Assembly: GCA_964058805.1 (NCBI GenBank)
Contig: CAXKVV010000740.1
Span: 1 to 64,000, forward strand
Reading direction: 5' to 3'
DNA length: 64,000 bases
Source: Schoenoplectus triqueter
Taxonomy: Eukaryota > Streptophyta > Magnoliopsida > Poales > Cyperaceae
Shown one piece after another: positions 36,518 through 49,200 of the stretch; positions within the stretch are counted from its first letter, which is position 1; each line of letters begins with the position of its first letter. Under the pieces are notes generated by a model. That model ran no database searches. It was not told the origin of the DNA and saw only the letters and a list, made by a program, of their open reading frames with translations. The position numbers were made by a program, and so were the translations under genes.

Positions 36518-36562
36518 ATGCCAATCCCCTTCTCCTTAAGCGAACCCAACTCAAAGCCCTAG
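36518..36562 (+). CDS. Upstream open reading frame (14 residues) in the kinase leader
   Basis: An ATG at 36518 in the pyrimidine-rich leader opens a 14-codon frame (MPIPFSLSEPNSKP) that ends at the TAG at 36560-36562, only 14 bases before the main start at 36577. Such a short spacing would make reinitiation inefficient, so it could reduce translation of the main frame if the leader includes it. Confidence 0.4.
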   Translation: MPIPFSLSEPNSKP

Positions 36563-36576
36563 CAACACTAACCCGA

Positions 36577-39500
36577 ATGGATCAGCTGCCCTTCCATTTC
36601 CTGTTCCTACTCTTCCTCTCCATTTCCCTCCTCCCCTTCTCCATCTCCGACGACATTCAATCTCTACTCGAGTTCAAGAAGGCCATTGTGGACCCCACTG
36701 GAAGCGTGCTCTCCTCCTGGGCCACACCAGCTAATACCGTTCAATCCTGCCCCTCCACATGGGTCGGCATCACCTGCGACCCTGCCTCAGGCGCTGTGAC
36801 AGGTCTCAATCTCTCCTATCTCAACCTTTCTGGCGAGCTAAAATTTGCGCCTTTGATTGGCCTCCATTACATCCAAAATCTCTCTCTTGCTGGGAATGCA
36901 TTCACCGGTCGGCTAGTGCCCGGTCTTGGATCCATGACCGCTCTCTCTCACATTGACTTATCAGGAAATCAGTTCTACGGACCCGTGCCTGACCGAATCA
37001 CTGATTTATCCGGGCTAGTGCACCTCAATTTGTCAGGGAACAACTTCTCACAAGGATACCCTGCCAGTTTGTCGAAATTGCAAAATTTGAGGGTTTTGGA
37101 TTTGAGATCAAATGGCATTTGGGGCGACATTGGAGAATTGTTATCAGAACTGAGGAATATAGAGCATGCTGATTTGAGTGATAATTTTTTCACCGGGGCA
37201 ATATCAGTAGACCCAAATAATCTCACTATTTTGGGGAATACAGTGAAGTACTTGAATTTGAGTCATAACAAAATTCAAGGTGTGTTTTTTTCAAGAGAAT
37301 CAGTAGGGATGTTTAAGAATCTAGAGGTACTTGATCTAGGGAACAATGCACTGGCTGGAGAGCTGCCGTCTCTTGCAAGTTGGTTTAATTTGAAGGTACT
37401 GAGATTATGCTCCAATGGTTTATTTGGCTTGCTGCCTGAGGAGATTTTTCAGAGCACATTTCATCTGACCGAGATTGATCTCAGCAGAAATGGGTTTACT
37501 GGTAATTCACTGTGTTTCCTTTCTGTTTTTGTTAAATTTTTTGGTAAATTTGGATTCTGATGTCTGTTCTGCAGGATTTGTCAGCACAATGTAATTAGTA
37601 GCTTCCAGACTAGCTTTGAAAGATTAAGTAAATGTGGTATTTCAGTTAAGAAAGGCTTAGGTTAGTGCAAATGGTGGATCAAAGCTAAAGTTATTACAAC
37701 CCATTACAACAAATAAATATAATAGGGAGCTCCAATTTAGATACAGTAATTGTGCTCTTGCAATAGTTTTCCTATACAGTTTTCCATATTCTCTAATTTT
37801 TACTTCTTGTTAAATTTAGTCCAAATAAAGTGTTGGGTGCATTGTCTGATTTACAGTATCAAATTTTGTTTTCATTTCAGGGTCATTGCCAAGTATAAAC
37901 TCCACAACATTGAAGATTTTAAACCTCTCTTCTAACTCCTTGTCGGGTTCATTACCCTCATCCATTAGTTCATGTGCATCTATCGACTTGAGCAATAACT
38001 ATCTAACTGGTGATCTAACTGTGCTACAAAATTGGGGTGAAAACCCTGAGACCATTGACTTAAGCTCAAATGCTCTATCAGGGACATATCCTGAAAGCTT
38101 ATCTAATTTGAAAAACTTAGTAACCCTAAGGCTACACAACACTTCGTTAACGGGTTCACTTCCTTCAGTTTTTGGCACTTATACAAAATTATTGGTGCTT
38201 GACCTAAGTTTGAACACACTAACAGGCCCCATTTTACCTGGTCTTTTCACATCTCTAACCCTGACTAGCTTGAACCTATCAGGTAATGGGTTCAATGGGT
38301 TGATACCGATACAAAGCTCACATAGCACTGAGTCACTGGTCCTCTCCTCCTCTTCAAACCTCGAGATATTGGACCTCTCCAATAACATCTTAACTGAAAA
38401 TATTCCATCTGATATTGGTAATATGCAAGGTCTCAGAATCTTAAATCTAAGTCGAAATAAATTATCTGGAGTATTGCCACCTGAGTTAACAAAGCTAACT
38501 GCATTGGAATTTCTTGACCTGTCAGGCAACCGGTTAACTGGGCCAATACCTGACTTGGAACAAAAGGGCCTGGCATATTTTAATGTGTCATCCAATGACC
38601 TGTCAGGCACTGTGCCGAGAACTATAGAAAGGTTCCCTTTCTCTTCTTTCTACCCAGGAAACTCTAGGTTGGTCTTCCCTGACGGTGTGCCAACGGGAAA
38701 TGACAACAATTCCATAATGGGTCATGGGTCAGGAAACCGGCACATGAAATCTGCGGTGCGGGTTGCATTGATCATTGGCTGTGTTGGGTCTTTAATACTG
38801 CTAATTTTTGCTGCAATTGCGCTATATATGATCAGGTCTCAAGAATTGTGCGGAAGGAACGGCTTCAAATCAAGAGATCTAAAATTCGGGAGAAGCATTT
38901 TCAGCTCACGAAGTGATGGTTCTGTCCCTGCCCCCATAAGCTTCTCAAATGATCGTCTCTTGATCTCACATTCTAGGTCCATGTCAGCACAAAAGGAGCT
39001 TCTAGCAGACTCAATTGAATTTGGTTATGCAGCTGACCCAAACTCGACCCCAAAGGAAACAGGCTTACAACGAACAATTCCTGACATGGTGGAGCTCTCT
39101 AGTCCAATGCCAGCCCAGGTTCGAAAAACGAGCCAAAATCTTGATTCAGACCCCTACGCTGTAGGAAATATACCAGAGCAACAAGTGGACCAGACTGACA
39201 GGCTGGCAGGAGATATGAATTTGTTGGATAGTTCTGTAATATTCACTGCTGAGGAGCTATCAAGGGCTCCTGCTGAGGTCTTGGGCAGGAGCAGTCATGG
39301 AACAACATACAAAGCAACTCTTGATAATGGGCATGTGTTGACTGTGAAGTGGTTGCGAGTTGGGTTAGTGAAGAGCAAAAAGGATTTCTCAAAGGAGGCG
39401 AGGCGGGTTGGGTCAGCGAGGCACCCTAATTTAGTGTCATGGCAAGGCTTCTACTGGGGGCCAAAAGAACAGGAGAGGTTTATCATTTCTGATTATTTGA

Positions 39501-40593
39501 TGGGAGACAGCTTGTCTCTATATCTATATGGTAATTTCTTTTTTGTTTTCTTATGATTCTCTAGGTGCACTCTTCTACCGATTATTTTCTGTTTATTTTA
39601 TAATTTTATTTAGTTTAGTTGTTGTCTTATAGATATAGCATTATATTTGTTTGTTGGACTTCTCTGCAACTTGACCCAAGTTCACGTTATGCTGTCATGG
39701 TGAACATAATTACATATGTACTGAAAAAAGGAGAGAGAAAATCCTCTAAACGGTGTTCACTTTTTCATTGAAAAAGATGCAAAAAATTATTGGTCATCAT
39801 GTTTTCTGCACAAATCACATTCAGGAAGATAGTTTAATTTTGAGAGGGTTTATTTTGTGAAGAAATTTGGAGCACAGGTTTATAGGAATATGCCTGTTAT
39901 TTAAAATGATAGTTATATGTAGTTGACATTTTTGGCGGGCTTATGGAAGTCCCATTCTTTTGTTTGGAAGGCTACCTGAAATACCATGTTTATCACACTC
40001 CTTTTTTACCAGAATCTACTCCAAGACGGTACTCTCGCTTGTCAGTGCTCCAGCGGCTAAAAATCTCATTAGACCTGGCACATGCTCTCCTCTACCTGCA
40101 CCAAGAGAAAAACCTGCCACATGGGAACATAAAGCCTACTAATGTGCTCCTAACAGGTCCTGATCTCATGGCTAAGCTAACTGATTTTGGATTGCACCGC
40201 CTTATGACACCAGTTGGCATCACTGAGCAGATCCTTCAATTGGGTGCAGTTGGGTACCGGGCACCTGAACTGGCCGATGTGCCCAAACCTGTTCCCACTT
40301 TTAAAGCTGATGTTTACTCCTTTGGGGTGATTGTTATGGAAATGTTGACTCGTAAGAGCGCGGATGAAATTATATCAGGTCAGGTAGGTGCAGTTGACCT
40401 AACAGATTGGGTACAATTGTGTAGTAGAGAAGGTCGGGGGCCTGACTGCTTTGATCGGGATATAACGGGTTTGGAGGAGAACTCGCGGGTTATGGATGAA
40501 TTATTGCAGGTATCACTTAGGTGTATAAGCCCAGTTAACGAGAGACCTGATATTAAGACGGTGGTGGATGAGCTCTGTGCTATAACAATTTGA
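36577..40593 (+). CDS. LRR receptor-like (pseudo)kinase, At5g10020-type, 3 exons
   Basis: Exons are 36577-37501, 37881-39530 and 40013-40593; introns are GT/AG, phases match, and the product is 1051 residues, about the length of Arabidopsis At5g10020. A signal peptide (residues 1-24) precedes the LRR N-terminal cap (LLEFKKAIVDPTGSVLSSW, CPSTWVGITC). About 20 leucine-rich repeats run to near 590, with a membrane span at about 603-627 (VALIIGCVGSLILLIFAAIALYMI region). After a Ser-rich juxtamembrane stretch comes the signature EELSRAPAEVLGRSSHGTTY and the kinase domain. The ATP-site lysine (TVKWL) and DFG (TDFGLHRL, near 915) are kept, but the catalytic loop reads HGNIKPTN near 893 instead of HRDxKxxN, so catalytic activity is doubtful. 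It probably acts at the plasma membrane as a co-receptor or scaffold. Its ligand is unknown. Confidence 0.95.
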
Positions 40594-41690
40594 TCGGAGG
40601 GGATTTTATTTTTTTTTTTGTACATTTTTTTAACTGTGTTCATTTGCCCGATATTTTTTTGTGGGTTTCTTTGGGCCTTTCGACCTTTTTTTATTTTGTT
40701 TTATTTTTAGTGTAAAGATAATTTAATCCATTGATTTGATTGATTTTGTTTGTCAGTTCATAGTTTAAATAGAGATATATCTTCTTTCCTAGGATGCCTC
40801 TGTTATACTTGTACATTATTTCATATCTGAAACTCTGTTGGGAAACTTAGTTTCCAGTAAAATCAACTCTTCGGGGAAACCATGAAAGTGATATAGCATG
40901 GTGGTGTTATTTTGGAGTCAAGTGCCAAACTAAGCTTTCTGGTCCTCTGGGACGATTCGAAGCTGCGTCCACCTGGAATTACATGAAATGGTCCCCCTGT
41001 GATAATACTCGTGGAATAAGATCTAATGTTTGGCTGGCCTTAAAAATTATTGAGATGTTGTCAATTGCCGAATAATAAATAGGACTGGGTGTTTAGGTAA
41101 TTTATTCCATGGTATAGCATGTGTACCAGCTCAGGTACGTCTCCCAATGAATCATAGTCCCTGGACCCTGGCCTTATTTTCTTGAATTATTTACTGTTTG
41201 TAGGAAAAAGTAAACAGGAGCAACAAATAAAGAAGATGCCACTCGTGCAAATTATAGAGCTCTGTATTTGCATATATCACACTTCATAACTACAACTAAA
41301 ATACATATATTTGCTATGTGAATGTTCACTTTGTTGAAATGTCACATTTTTGCTAACAGTAACAGACACAGTACTAAATCTACTAATAAAAGATAATAAA
41401 TAAAAAACAGTAGAGGATTCTCCTCCCAAGAAGCTATTTTTTCATTCTTTTCGTTTTCTTTTGTCCTCGTGCATTGCACATCGGTTAGGGTCAACTCCGA
41501 GCATCTTTGTGTATAGTTGAAAGTGAACAATGTCAGTATGTAGCTATGCACCAATCGAATCTCTATATCTAAATAATCACGCCAAATATATTGGTTTTTA
41601 TACAATTATATATACATAAAATAAGAAGTTCAATGCAGCAGCAGTCTGAACCTTAGCAGGAAGGATTCCTATACTTTAAACTCAGCATGC
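40594..41690. other. 3' flank of the kinase gene and intergenic DNA
   Basis: The first part (T-rich, to about 40760) is probably the 3' UTR. Beyond it no gene could be supported. Confidence 0.5.
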
Positions 41691-41691
41691 A

Positions 41692-41694
41692 TAT

Positions 41695-41781
<87 letters not shown>

Positions 41782-41790
41782 ATATATATA
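41692..41790. repeat. Long compound (TA)n / (TATG)n microsatellite
   Basis: An almost pure TA tract of about 65 bp passes into TATG repeats (about 41756-41780) and back into TA. It directly abuts the first foldback element of the nest that follows. Confidence 0.95.
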
Positions 41791-42188
41791 GAAGATATCG
41801 TGAGCTTAAGTTCACAGAAGTCTTTCATGAGTTTAACTAAAAAATATATTAAATCATTTCAAAATTTTAATTTATCAATCTCATTAAATTTTTTATATGA
41901 AAATCTTGTGGGATGCAAAAATTTAGAGTGTTTTGAGTTTTTTAAGTCATGGTTTTTAATTTTTGAAAATCAGCTCTAAAAATAATAATAAAATATTCAA
42001 TACTTGAACATCATTTTAAAATAAAATAAAAACGGTGACTTAAAAAACTCAAAACACTCCAAATTTTTGCATCCCACAAAATTTTCATATAAAGAATTTA
42101 ATGAGGATGATAAATTAAAATTTAGATATGATTTAATGTACTTTTTGAGTCACGGAAGGGCTCCGTGAGCTTAAGCTCATGGTATCTT

Positions 42189-42191
<3 letters not shown>
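41791..42191. mobile_element. TA-flanked foldback element, family A
   Basis: The element runs from GAAGATATCGTGAGCTTAAG to GAGCTTAAGCTCATGGTATC and TTTAC. Long inverted arms carry CTTGTGGGATGCAAAAATTT on the left and its complement near 42060-42080 on the right. (TA)n is on the left; a (CT)n run that changes into (TA)n is on the right. Confidence 0.85.

Positions 42192-42260
<69 letters not shown>
42192..42260. repeat. (CT)n then (TA)n microsatellite
   Basis: About 14 CT units are followed by about 20 TA units, with one TATATTATA interruption. This is the spacer between two foldback elements. Confidence 0.95.
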
Positions 42261-42264
<4 letters not shown>

Positions 42265-42665
42265 TCTGACTATGGTGCTTTGCAAAGTACAGATGCGTTG
42301 TGTGATTTACGCTCTATTTTCAATTTTAAGTCAGAAATAATCGATCTGAATCGTTCAATCTAATCTTTATATCAAAATCTATTACTAAAACAAATTTCAT
42401 ATTTTTTTTAAATTTTTTTTTGCTATTTTTTCTGATGAGGAGAAAATGACTTGATCTGAAAATTCTGGTTCATTCAAAAATAATGGTTTCCCCCTTATTG
42501 AAAAAATTAGCAAATAAATTCTAAAAAATATAAAATTTGGTTTACTAATAGATTTTGATATGGAGATTAGATTGAGCGGTTTGGATCGATCATTTCTGAC
42601 TTAAAATTAATAATAGAGCGCAAAGCACACAACGCTCTTGTGTTTCACAAAACACCATAGCCTAA

Positions 42666-42668
<3 letters not shown>
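42261..42668. mobile_element. TA-flanked foldback element, family B
   Basis: The left arm begins TGAGTCTGACTATGGTGCTT and the right arm ends AACACCATAGCCTAATTCA, an inverted match. The arms pair along nearly the whole ~400 bp (for example ATCGATCTGAATCGTTCAAT on the left and its inverted partner near 42575). (TA)n borders it on both sides. Confidence 0.85.

Positions 42669-42719
<51 letters not shown>
42669..42719. repeat. (TA)n microsatellite, about 25 units
   Basis: Pure TA repeat separating two foldback elements. Confidence 0.95.
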
Positions 42720-42722
<3 letters not shown>

Positions 42723-42832
42723 GGGCTATGCATAGCACAGATCTTTATATCATAATCTTATATAATACTAATTTATCATCATCATTAAATTCTTTATCAC
42801 TCCCATATTATGCATAGCACCATAGCCCAACT
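42720..42832. mobile_element. Miniature TA-flanked foldback, 113 bp
   Basis: GTTGGGCTATGCATAGCAC at the left is the inverse of GCATAGCACCATAGCCCAAC at the right. The middle is AT-rich and includes a fragment shared with family A (TTATCATCATCATTAAATTC). It lies between TA runs. Confidence 0.7.
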
Positions 42833-42844
42833 ATATATAAATTG

Positions 42845-43202
42845 AGTAAAAATACCGTAAGTATAACTCAAAAAGTACATCAAATCATCTCAAAATTTTA
42901 ATTTATCATCATCATCATTAAATTCTTTATATAAAAATCTTGTGGGATGTAAAAAATTGGAGTGTTTTAAACTTTTTAAGTCATGGTTTTTAATTTTTAA
43001 AAATCATCTCTACAAATAATAATAAAATATTTAATATTTGAACGTCATTTTTAAAAATTAAAAACGGTGACTTAGAAAACTCAAAACACTCCAAATTTTG
43101 GCATCTCTAAGATTTTTATATAAATAATTTAATGGGAATGATAAATTAATATTTTGAGATGATTTAATATACTTTTTTGAGTTAAGCTCACGGTATTTTT
43201 AC

Positions 43203-43203
<1 letters not shown>
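42845..43203. mobile_element. TA-flanked foldback element, family A
   Basis: From GAGTAAAAATACCGTAAG to CTCACGGTATTTTTAC, with CTTGTGGGATGTAAAAAATT in the left arm. The right arm retains a decayed partner (GGCATCTCTAAGATTTTTAT). (TA)n and then (GA)n follow. Confidence 0.8.
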
Positions 43204-43260
<57 letters not shown>

Positions 43261-43262
43261 AG
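43204..43262. repeat. (TA)n then (GA)n microsatellite
   Basis: TA units followed by about 20 GA units with one AAAG interruption. Confidence 0.92.
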
Positions 43263-43297
43263 TGCTACTGGAAGCACAATAGACAAACTATATATAT

Positions 43298-43490
43298 AGG
43301 GTTATGCTACGGTTAGTCATAAAGTATAAAATATTTTTATACTTCGCGTCGTATCTCCCATTTTGAAATTCAAAATATCGATCCAACCGTTAAAAGTGCT
43401 CTCCATATTGAAATATATTTAGAGACCAAATTATATATTTTTAGAAATTTTTTTCTATTTTTTTTAGGATTAGAAAATCATTTTCTCTCT
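43298..43490. mobile_element. Half of a family-B-like foldback element
   Basis: This begins AGGGTTATGCTACGGTTAGT after a TATATATA run and includes the family-B block CGATCCAACCGTTAAAAGTG. It ends at a CT run followed by TA. The mirror-image arm is missing. Confidence 0.55.
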
Positions 43491-43520
43491 CTCTATATAT
43501 ATATATAAAGAGAGAGAGAG

Positions 43521-43946
43521 AGTAAAGATAGCGCGAGTTTAAACTCACAGAAGTTTTTCATGAGATTAACTCAAAAAATATATCATATTATCTACAAATT
43601 TTGATTTATTATGCTCATTATATTCTTCATATAAAAATTTTATGGGAAATAAAAAATAAGGTATTATTAGTTTTTTTCAGTATGTTTTTTATTTTTTTTA
43701 AAATCAGCTCTAAAAAATAATAAAATATTTAATATTTATATATTATTTTTAAAAATTAAAATAGTGCCTTAAAACCCTAAAAATACTCCAAATTATTGCA
43801 TCCTGTAAGATTTTTATATGAATAATTTAATGAGCATAATAAATCAAAATATTACATGAATAATTTAATGAGCATAATAAATCAAAATTTATAGATAATA
43901 TGATATACTTTCTCATTTAATCTCACGAAAGATTTGTTCGTGCTTA
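43521..43946. mobile_element. Foldback element, family A, right end decayed
   Basis: The left end, AGTAAAGATAGCGCGAG, follows a GA run. The family core and its inverted counterpart are present but diverged. A 33-bp segment (ATGAATAATTTAATGAGCAT onward) is tandemly duplicated at 43818-43850 and 43856-43888. The terminal TATCTTTAC is not preserved. Confidence 0.65.
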
Positions 43947-46251
43947 AGTATATTCTGTAGACCCTTGTGTGCAGTAGCGTTTGTAGAAAATGAGATGAAA
44001 TAAATGGTGGTTATTATATGATCTTTTATAGAGAAAAATGAGAGAGCATCAAATTGGTTCACTGGTAAATAATTCGTTGCACACAATTTAAGAATGGACA
44101 AATAACAATATAACATTATCCAGATGGTCTTCTCATTTTGTTGTTTCAAAGCTCCATGATTCAAACATGGATTTTCTGGTTTCTTTGTCTGTTTAATTGT
44201 TTTACTTTCTTGTTTTTTTACGCTTAATTGCATAGTACCACATGTTGTTTGAGGAATAATTACATGCCTAGAAGTAAAATTTAGGATGTTCAAACGTTCA
44301 ATCTGAAAGTGAGGTTTAATGGGGACCATCTCAGCCGAATTATCTCCATATTACTGATCAATCTTGGATCCAATTCGGATGAGTACTTTCAGCTCCATTC
44401 CAATTCCAAATTTCAAAACACAGTTTCAAAGTTGAAATCTGTCAGACAGAACACCTCCCTTCCCAAACAATTAAACAACAACTAAACATAAAGGTTGGGT
44501 TTCAGTGAAGCATATCTATAGAAAAGGGCATTTAAGATCTAAAAGATCAGAATGTTTTTAGCCGATAGTAAAACAAACCAACCAAAATGTGATAAATTCT
44601 CTCAAATAGGGGACCCAAATCGAATGAAGAGTCTGACAATATGGGACCCAGCGTGTCTCAACACTTATGGCACCACTTGTTGCATCCATACCTGACAGGC
44701 GCTGCAGCTGTCAGAACCAACACAATAAGTCTCATTTATCCATTTTAATAACCTAAAAGCTGCTACAGTGGATGCAGTCGTCCAATATTACTTGTCATGA
44801 TTGTGAAAAGAGTTAAAAGGAATTGATCGAGTAACCAGAAATTTCACCACCTAGATAACTCTAAATGCAATCATGACATTAGATGTTTAGATCGACCAGA
44901 ATTTTCAATCCATTCTGTTTGTCAGTGAATATATTTACAAGCAGTAAAAGAAGAATATAGCTGATTAAAAGAAAACCAAATAATTTCCTTCCCCCTTTAC
45001 AACTTTTTCATTGATCATAGCAAGAAAAATATCATATTATACCTTAAGCTTAGATAGATGATTGATTTTTCATCTATACATTGTTGTCAATTGAAATGAA
45101 CAAACACATGCGTGTTACAAAATACTTACAATAACGCCACCATACACCTATACTTTTGAACTTGGCCCCCTAGACATTCAATCATTTCCTATTGTGTTAA
45201 TACTATTACTATACAATATGTTTGTTGTGATAGAGATATCAGAAAGGAAGAAAACCATTAAAGTTTTCTATCAGAGGATTATAACACAAGGCATTGTGTA
45301 CTCTGATTTCTGAAATAATGAGGTTTTAATTAAAGTCAATTCAGGTCAAATAAGAAGAACGATCAAGATACTAGCTGGCATTGATAATGCTAAAGTGATT
45401 ATCTTGCAACAACTTCAGATTATCAAATCATTCAAGGAACAATTTATTGGTACATTATTCTTAAGTTACTGATTTTTAATCAAACGTGAACAACTTTTTC
45501 TGGCTAATTTGAATTGAACCAACCAGTTTATGAACTTCTCAAAAGAAACTCAAGAAATCTTTTTCACCAGCTGCTTATATTAAATAAAATGATTGACCTA
45601 TTAGGCTATTACTGCTCCTAGCGATCTGACAAAGACCTGACTAATATCCATCAGCAAAAACCCAGTTTCAGCCATGCAAATATAGAGAGTTTAGGCAGAA
45701 GCTTTTGTCATACATATCTTTTACATGAAGTCATTTGCACAAGAATATATTTGATCAGCGAGAGAATATAATTCTTTTGAGGAGTGGGAAGAGTAGATTG
45801 GTTCAATTAAGGTATAAAGGCTAAATTATTCAAGTCACAGATATCAGACAGACACCCCAGCCCACATCAATCATCACTGCAGTGTAACTTTACTCCGTGC
45901 AACCGAATAAGTCAGAGTAATTCTACCAGCCCAATTTGAGCGCTGACATTTTGCTGAACTCATGAACTGCACTACTGCTGTGTACTGGACTAGGAAAATG
46001 TCACATTTGTCTCTCGTTTCCCTAAACTTGGCAGCTCGGTGAGGGGGCACAGTAACCCGCTCCATGTAACTTACTCCGAAGGCGCACCACAAGATCCGAA
46101 ATAGACCCGGAAACGTTTCTCCCAATTAACCCGCTGCCGCTGATCACTCATGCGAGTCATACATTTCCCCCTCCTCGCCCTTCTCCTCTCCCAGCGGCGG
46201 TCAATTCCTCGAACTTCAGAATTTCTCCCAATCAGATTCTATTCATACGAC
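43947..46251. other. Intergenic and upstream region of the ATG14-like gene
   Basis: No gene could be supported. An open frame at 43913-44329 (minus) overlaps the preceding foldback element and has no domain. The last ~250 bases should hold the promoter and leader of the next gene. Confidence 0.45.
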
Positions 46252-49200
46252 ATGTCGAGAAGAAACGTCCAGATCAACAATACGAACTGCAACATTTGCG
46301 TAAACTCCAATCTCGCATCAATCTGTTCCACATGTGTCAATTTCAGGTGCTTGTGTCTGTGCAGATTTCTCGTTTTTCCATGTCTGATAAAGAAGTTGCG
46401 GGACTCCAAAATTGATGTTCTTTTATTTTTTTTATTTTTGTTTGCGCGCAGATTGAACGAATATTATACCCGGTTGAAGGCGTTGATGAGTTCGAGAGAT
46501 TCCCGGTATTTGAAATTAACCGAGAAGCTCGAAGCTAGGGTTAGCTTTTATGCACGTTTCTTTTTCCTACTTGATTTTAACTGTAGTTTAAATTAGAATG
46601 AGAATTTAAGCGAAATTGGAAGAGATGAAACAAGACGTGAAATAGTTTAAAAAAACGTGTGGATTGGCAAAAAAAAATGTACAAGTTAGTGTTCATTCGG
46701 GTTCGAAATCTATCATTTGAAATTCCCTTATAATTTGTGATTAGCAATGAGTGTTTTCTTAATGGTATTTTGTGAAAAATGCACCATATGAAGTTGTGCT
46801 AACAATAATGGTGTGTTTGTACTCGATCACCTTCTCTTGAACTATTTCTCAGACACCCTTGCGACCCGCATATTCTTAAAATCATTTCATTGCTGTTTCT
46901 TTGATATTTGGTAATTGTGGTCGTATTAATTTTTTTATCCTTTTCTCACTTTTAACAGAAGAAGGATGATGATCAACGAAATTGGAGAGTAGCTAAAGCA
47001 GAGAAAATAAAAAAGTTGAGAGATCATTTGATAAATTTGGAGAAACAGTTTTCTCATGGTCAATCTCGCAGCATTTGAATTAGTGTTTTAGTTTTTACTT
47101 TTCTTCTCTAATATGCTTGTCTCATTTGAATAGTATCTCTTTTTCGCAGAAAAATCAAAGGTTAAAGAAATATCAAGCACCCTGAAACTCAAGTATGAAT
47201 ATCTGGATGAAGCCCGGACAACGGTATTCAGAACTTATATGTAGAAATTATGTAACAAATAAACCAGTATTGTACTATGATGGAATATAGTACTGACTCT
47301 AGTTTGTAAAATAAACTTGATGCAAATGCATGTAAAGTCTTGATTGTGCACCTACACCCTGATCATTCAATTTGAGTCTAAAAGTAATCATGATTCCCCT
47401 AGCCTCCATTAACAGTTTAGTCATGTTTGATTTAATAGTTTAATCTGAAAACTAATCAACTTATTTTTAAATCTTCAGCTGGAGAAAAATAAGGTTGAGT
47501 TGTTGGAGACATTCTACCCAAATCTCATTCAAACTCAAGGTCTAGGACTTGTAAGTTTGATTCCTTCCCCCTTTTAACTTTGATCAAAAAGGAAAGTAAA
47601 TATCAAAATCATTCATATTAGAGTAGGCTTTATCTGAGACTCTTTCTGATCTTCCTTCACCTTATTGTAGTAAAGTGTTTAATTTGTTTTCAAATGATTT
47701 CAGATGGCGATCACCTCTGAGCGGCTGCACAAACAATCTGTTGTCATTAAACAAATATATAAATTATTTCCAATGCGCCGTGTAAGTCAAGCCTTACTAA
47801 GAAATGCATTACTTGTCTATTCTAAATGTTAATTCTTCAATTGCCCATCAATCAATTCTCAATTGATCTCAATTGTGCAAGGAAACCTTAATTAAACTGA
47901 TTTGTATCTCTATTACTATGAGTCTAATAATTGACCTTCAATTTCCACCCATTTAGTTATTCCCCGATCGCGCAATCAACCATCAAAATTAACCAACAAA
48001 AGTAGCAGCGATAATCAATATAATGGGGCTATGATTGCTGGTTGATGAGATGAACTACAAAAATAAAACGATAGATCTACTATGGGAACAAAAATGTTAA
48101 AGTTTTTACAAGGGGAATTTTTTTTTGTAAACTAGTCTGTTCTATTGTTTTCCCTACAATTATTATGGTACAAAAGCGACCAGATACATAATGTCTATCA
48201 TTTCTCTCAATATTCATTGAAAATTAAGAAAAAAAATTTAATGGATAGCTATCTGGTAATGATGTTTTCTTATACATATCCTAATAACAGGTTAATTCAG
48301 ATGGAGAGGGTAAGGATGGGTATAATGGCCCATATGATCAAATTTGCTTTGCCCGGCTCCCTAGGGGCCTTGATCCCCACTCAGTTCCCTCAGAAGAGCT
48401 TGCTGCTTCTTTAGGGTTGGGCTTTTTTCTTCCTAAAAAGGATCAAGCATTCAGCTCTAGCTGTTTGAAATTTGACATTGCCCACCAAACTGGTCAACTT
48501 TTGGCTGGTTATGATTGATGCCCTATCTTCATATCTAACGTACAAACTAATTTTACCTATTTTGCAAGAAACCTTGATTTTTTTTCTCAATTTTGAGCCC
48601 AGCAGCAAATATAAAAAAGACTTAACTCAGCAATAAGCATATGGTCATATGGACAAAGGCATAAACACTCAGGTGCAAAAGAACTTGAGACAACAATAAT
48701 AATTTACAATGCAGCTCATGTTGGTTTATTTCTTACTTGTGCATTGCTTGAATACAATTATCTAGGCTAATTTTATGTTTCACCGTTGAAATAAAAATCC
48801 TATTTTGTCCATTTACCCCCCCCCCCCCCCCCCCCCACTCTCTTCTCTCCTTTGGGGTTCGAACAGGTACATTGTGCAACTTCTAAATCTTGCAGTCCCT
48901 GCATTGGCTGCTCCCTCTCTTCATAATTCAGGCTTTGCAGTGAGCTTTATTTATCTTACATGTGATGTATTGTTGTGTTTCGTTGGGATAATGATTAAAT
49001 TGGCATCTGAAGTTAGTTTCTGGTCGCAGATTTTTTTATTTATATGTAGTCAAAAGTCAGTTATGTCAGTTTAGTAGCAGATTTGTACCAAATTGTTTTG
49101 TAGGTACCTGGTACTGCATGTTTGGCAGTATTTCTTTCAAAATATGCATTTATGTACGAAAAAAGGTTTCTTACATTTGGCTTCCATGTTGCTGGCTTGA

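Noticed and set aside
42192..42260. Regulatory GAGA-type element
   Set aside because: CT/GA and TA runs here are simple-repeat flanks of transposons, with no gene close enough to support a promoter role.
43913..44329. Minus-strand open frame of 138 codons
   Set aside because: It overlaps the end of a family-A foldback element and shows no domain; probably chance in AT-rich DNA.
45874..46125. Minus-strand open frame just upstream of the ATG14-like gene
   Set aside because: No domain and it occupies the expected promoter; a divergent gene is not supported.
46150..46251. Alternative upstream start of the ATG14-like protein
   Set aside because: It is in frame and would add 34 residues, but it would push the conserved CxxC motif inward. 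Kept as a possibility, not as the call.
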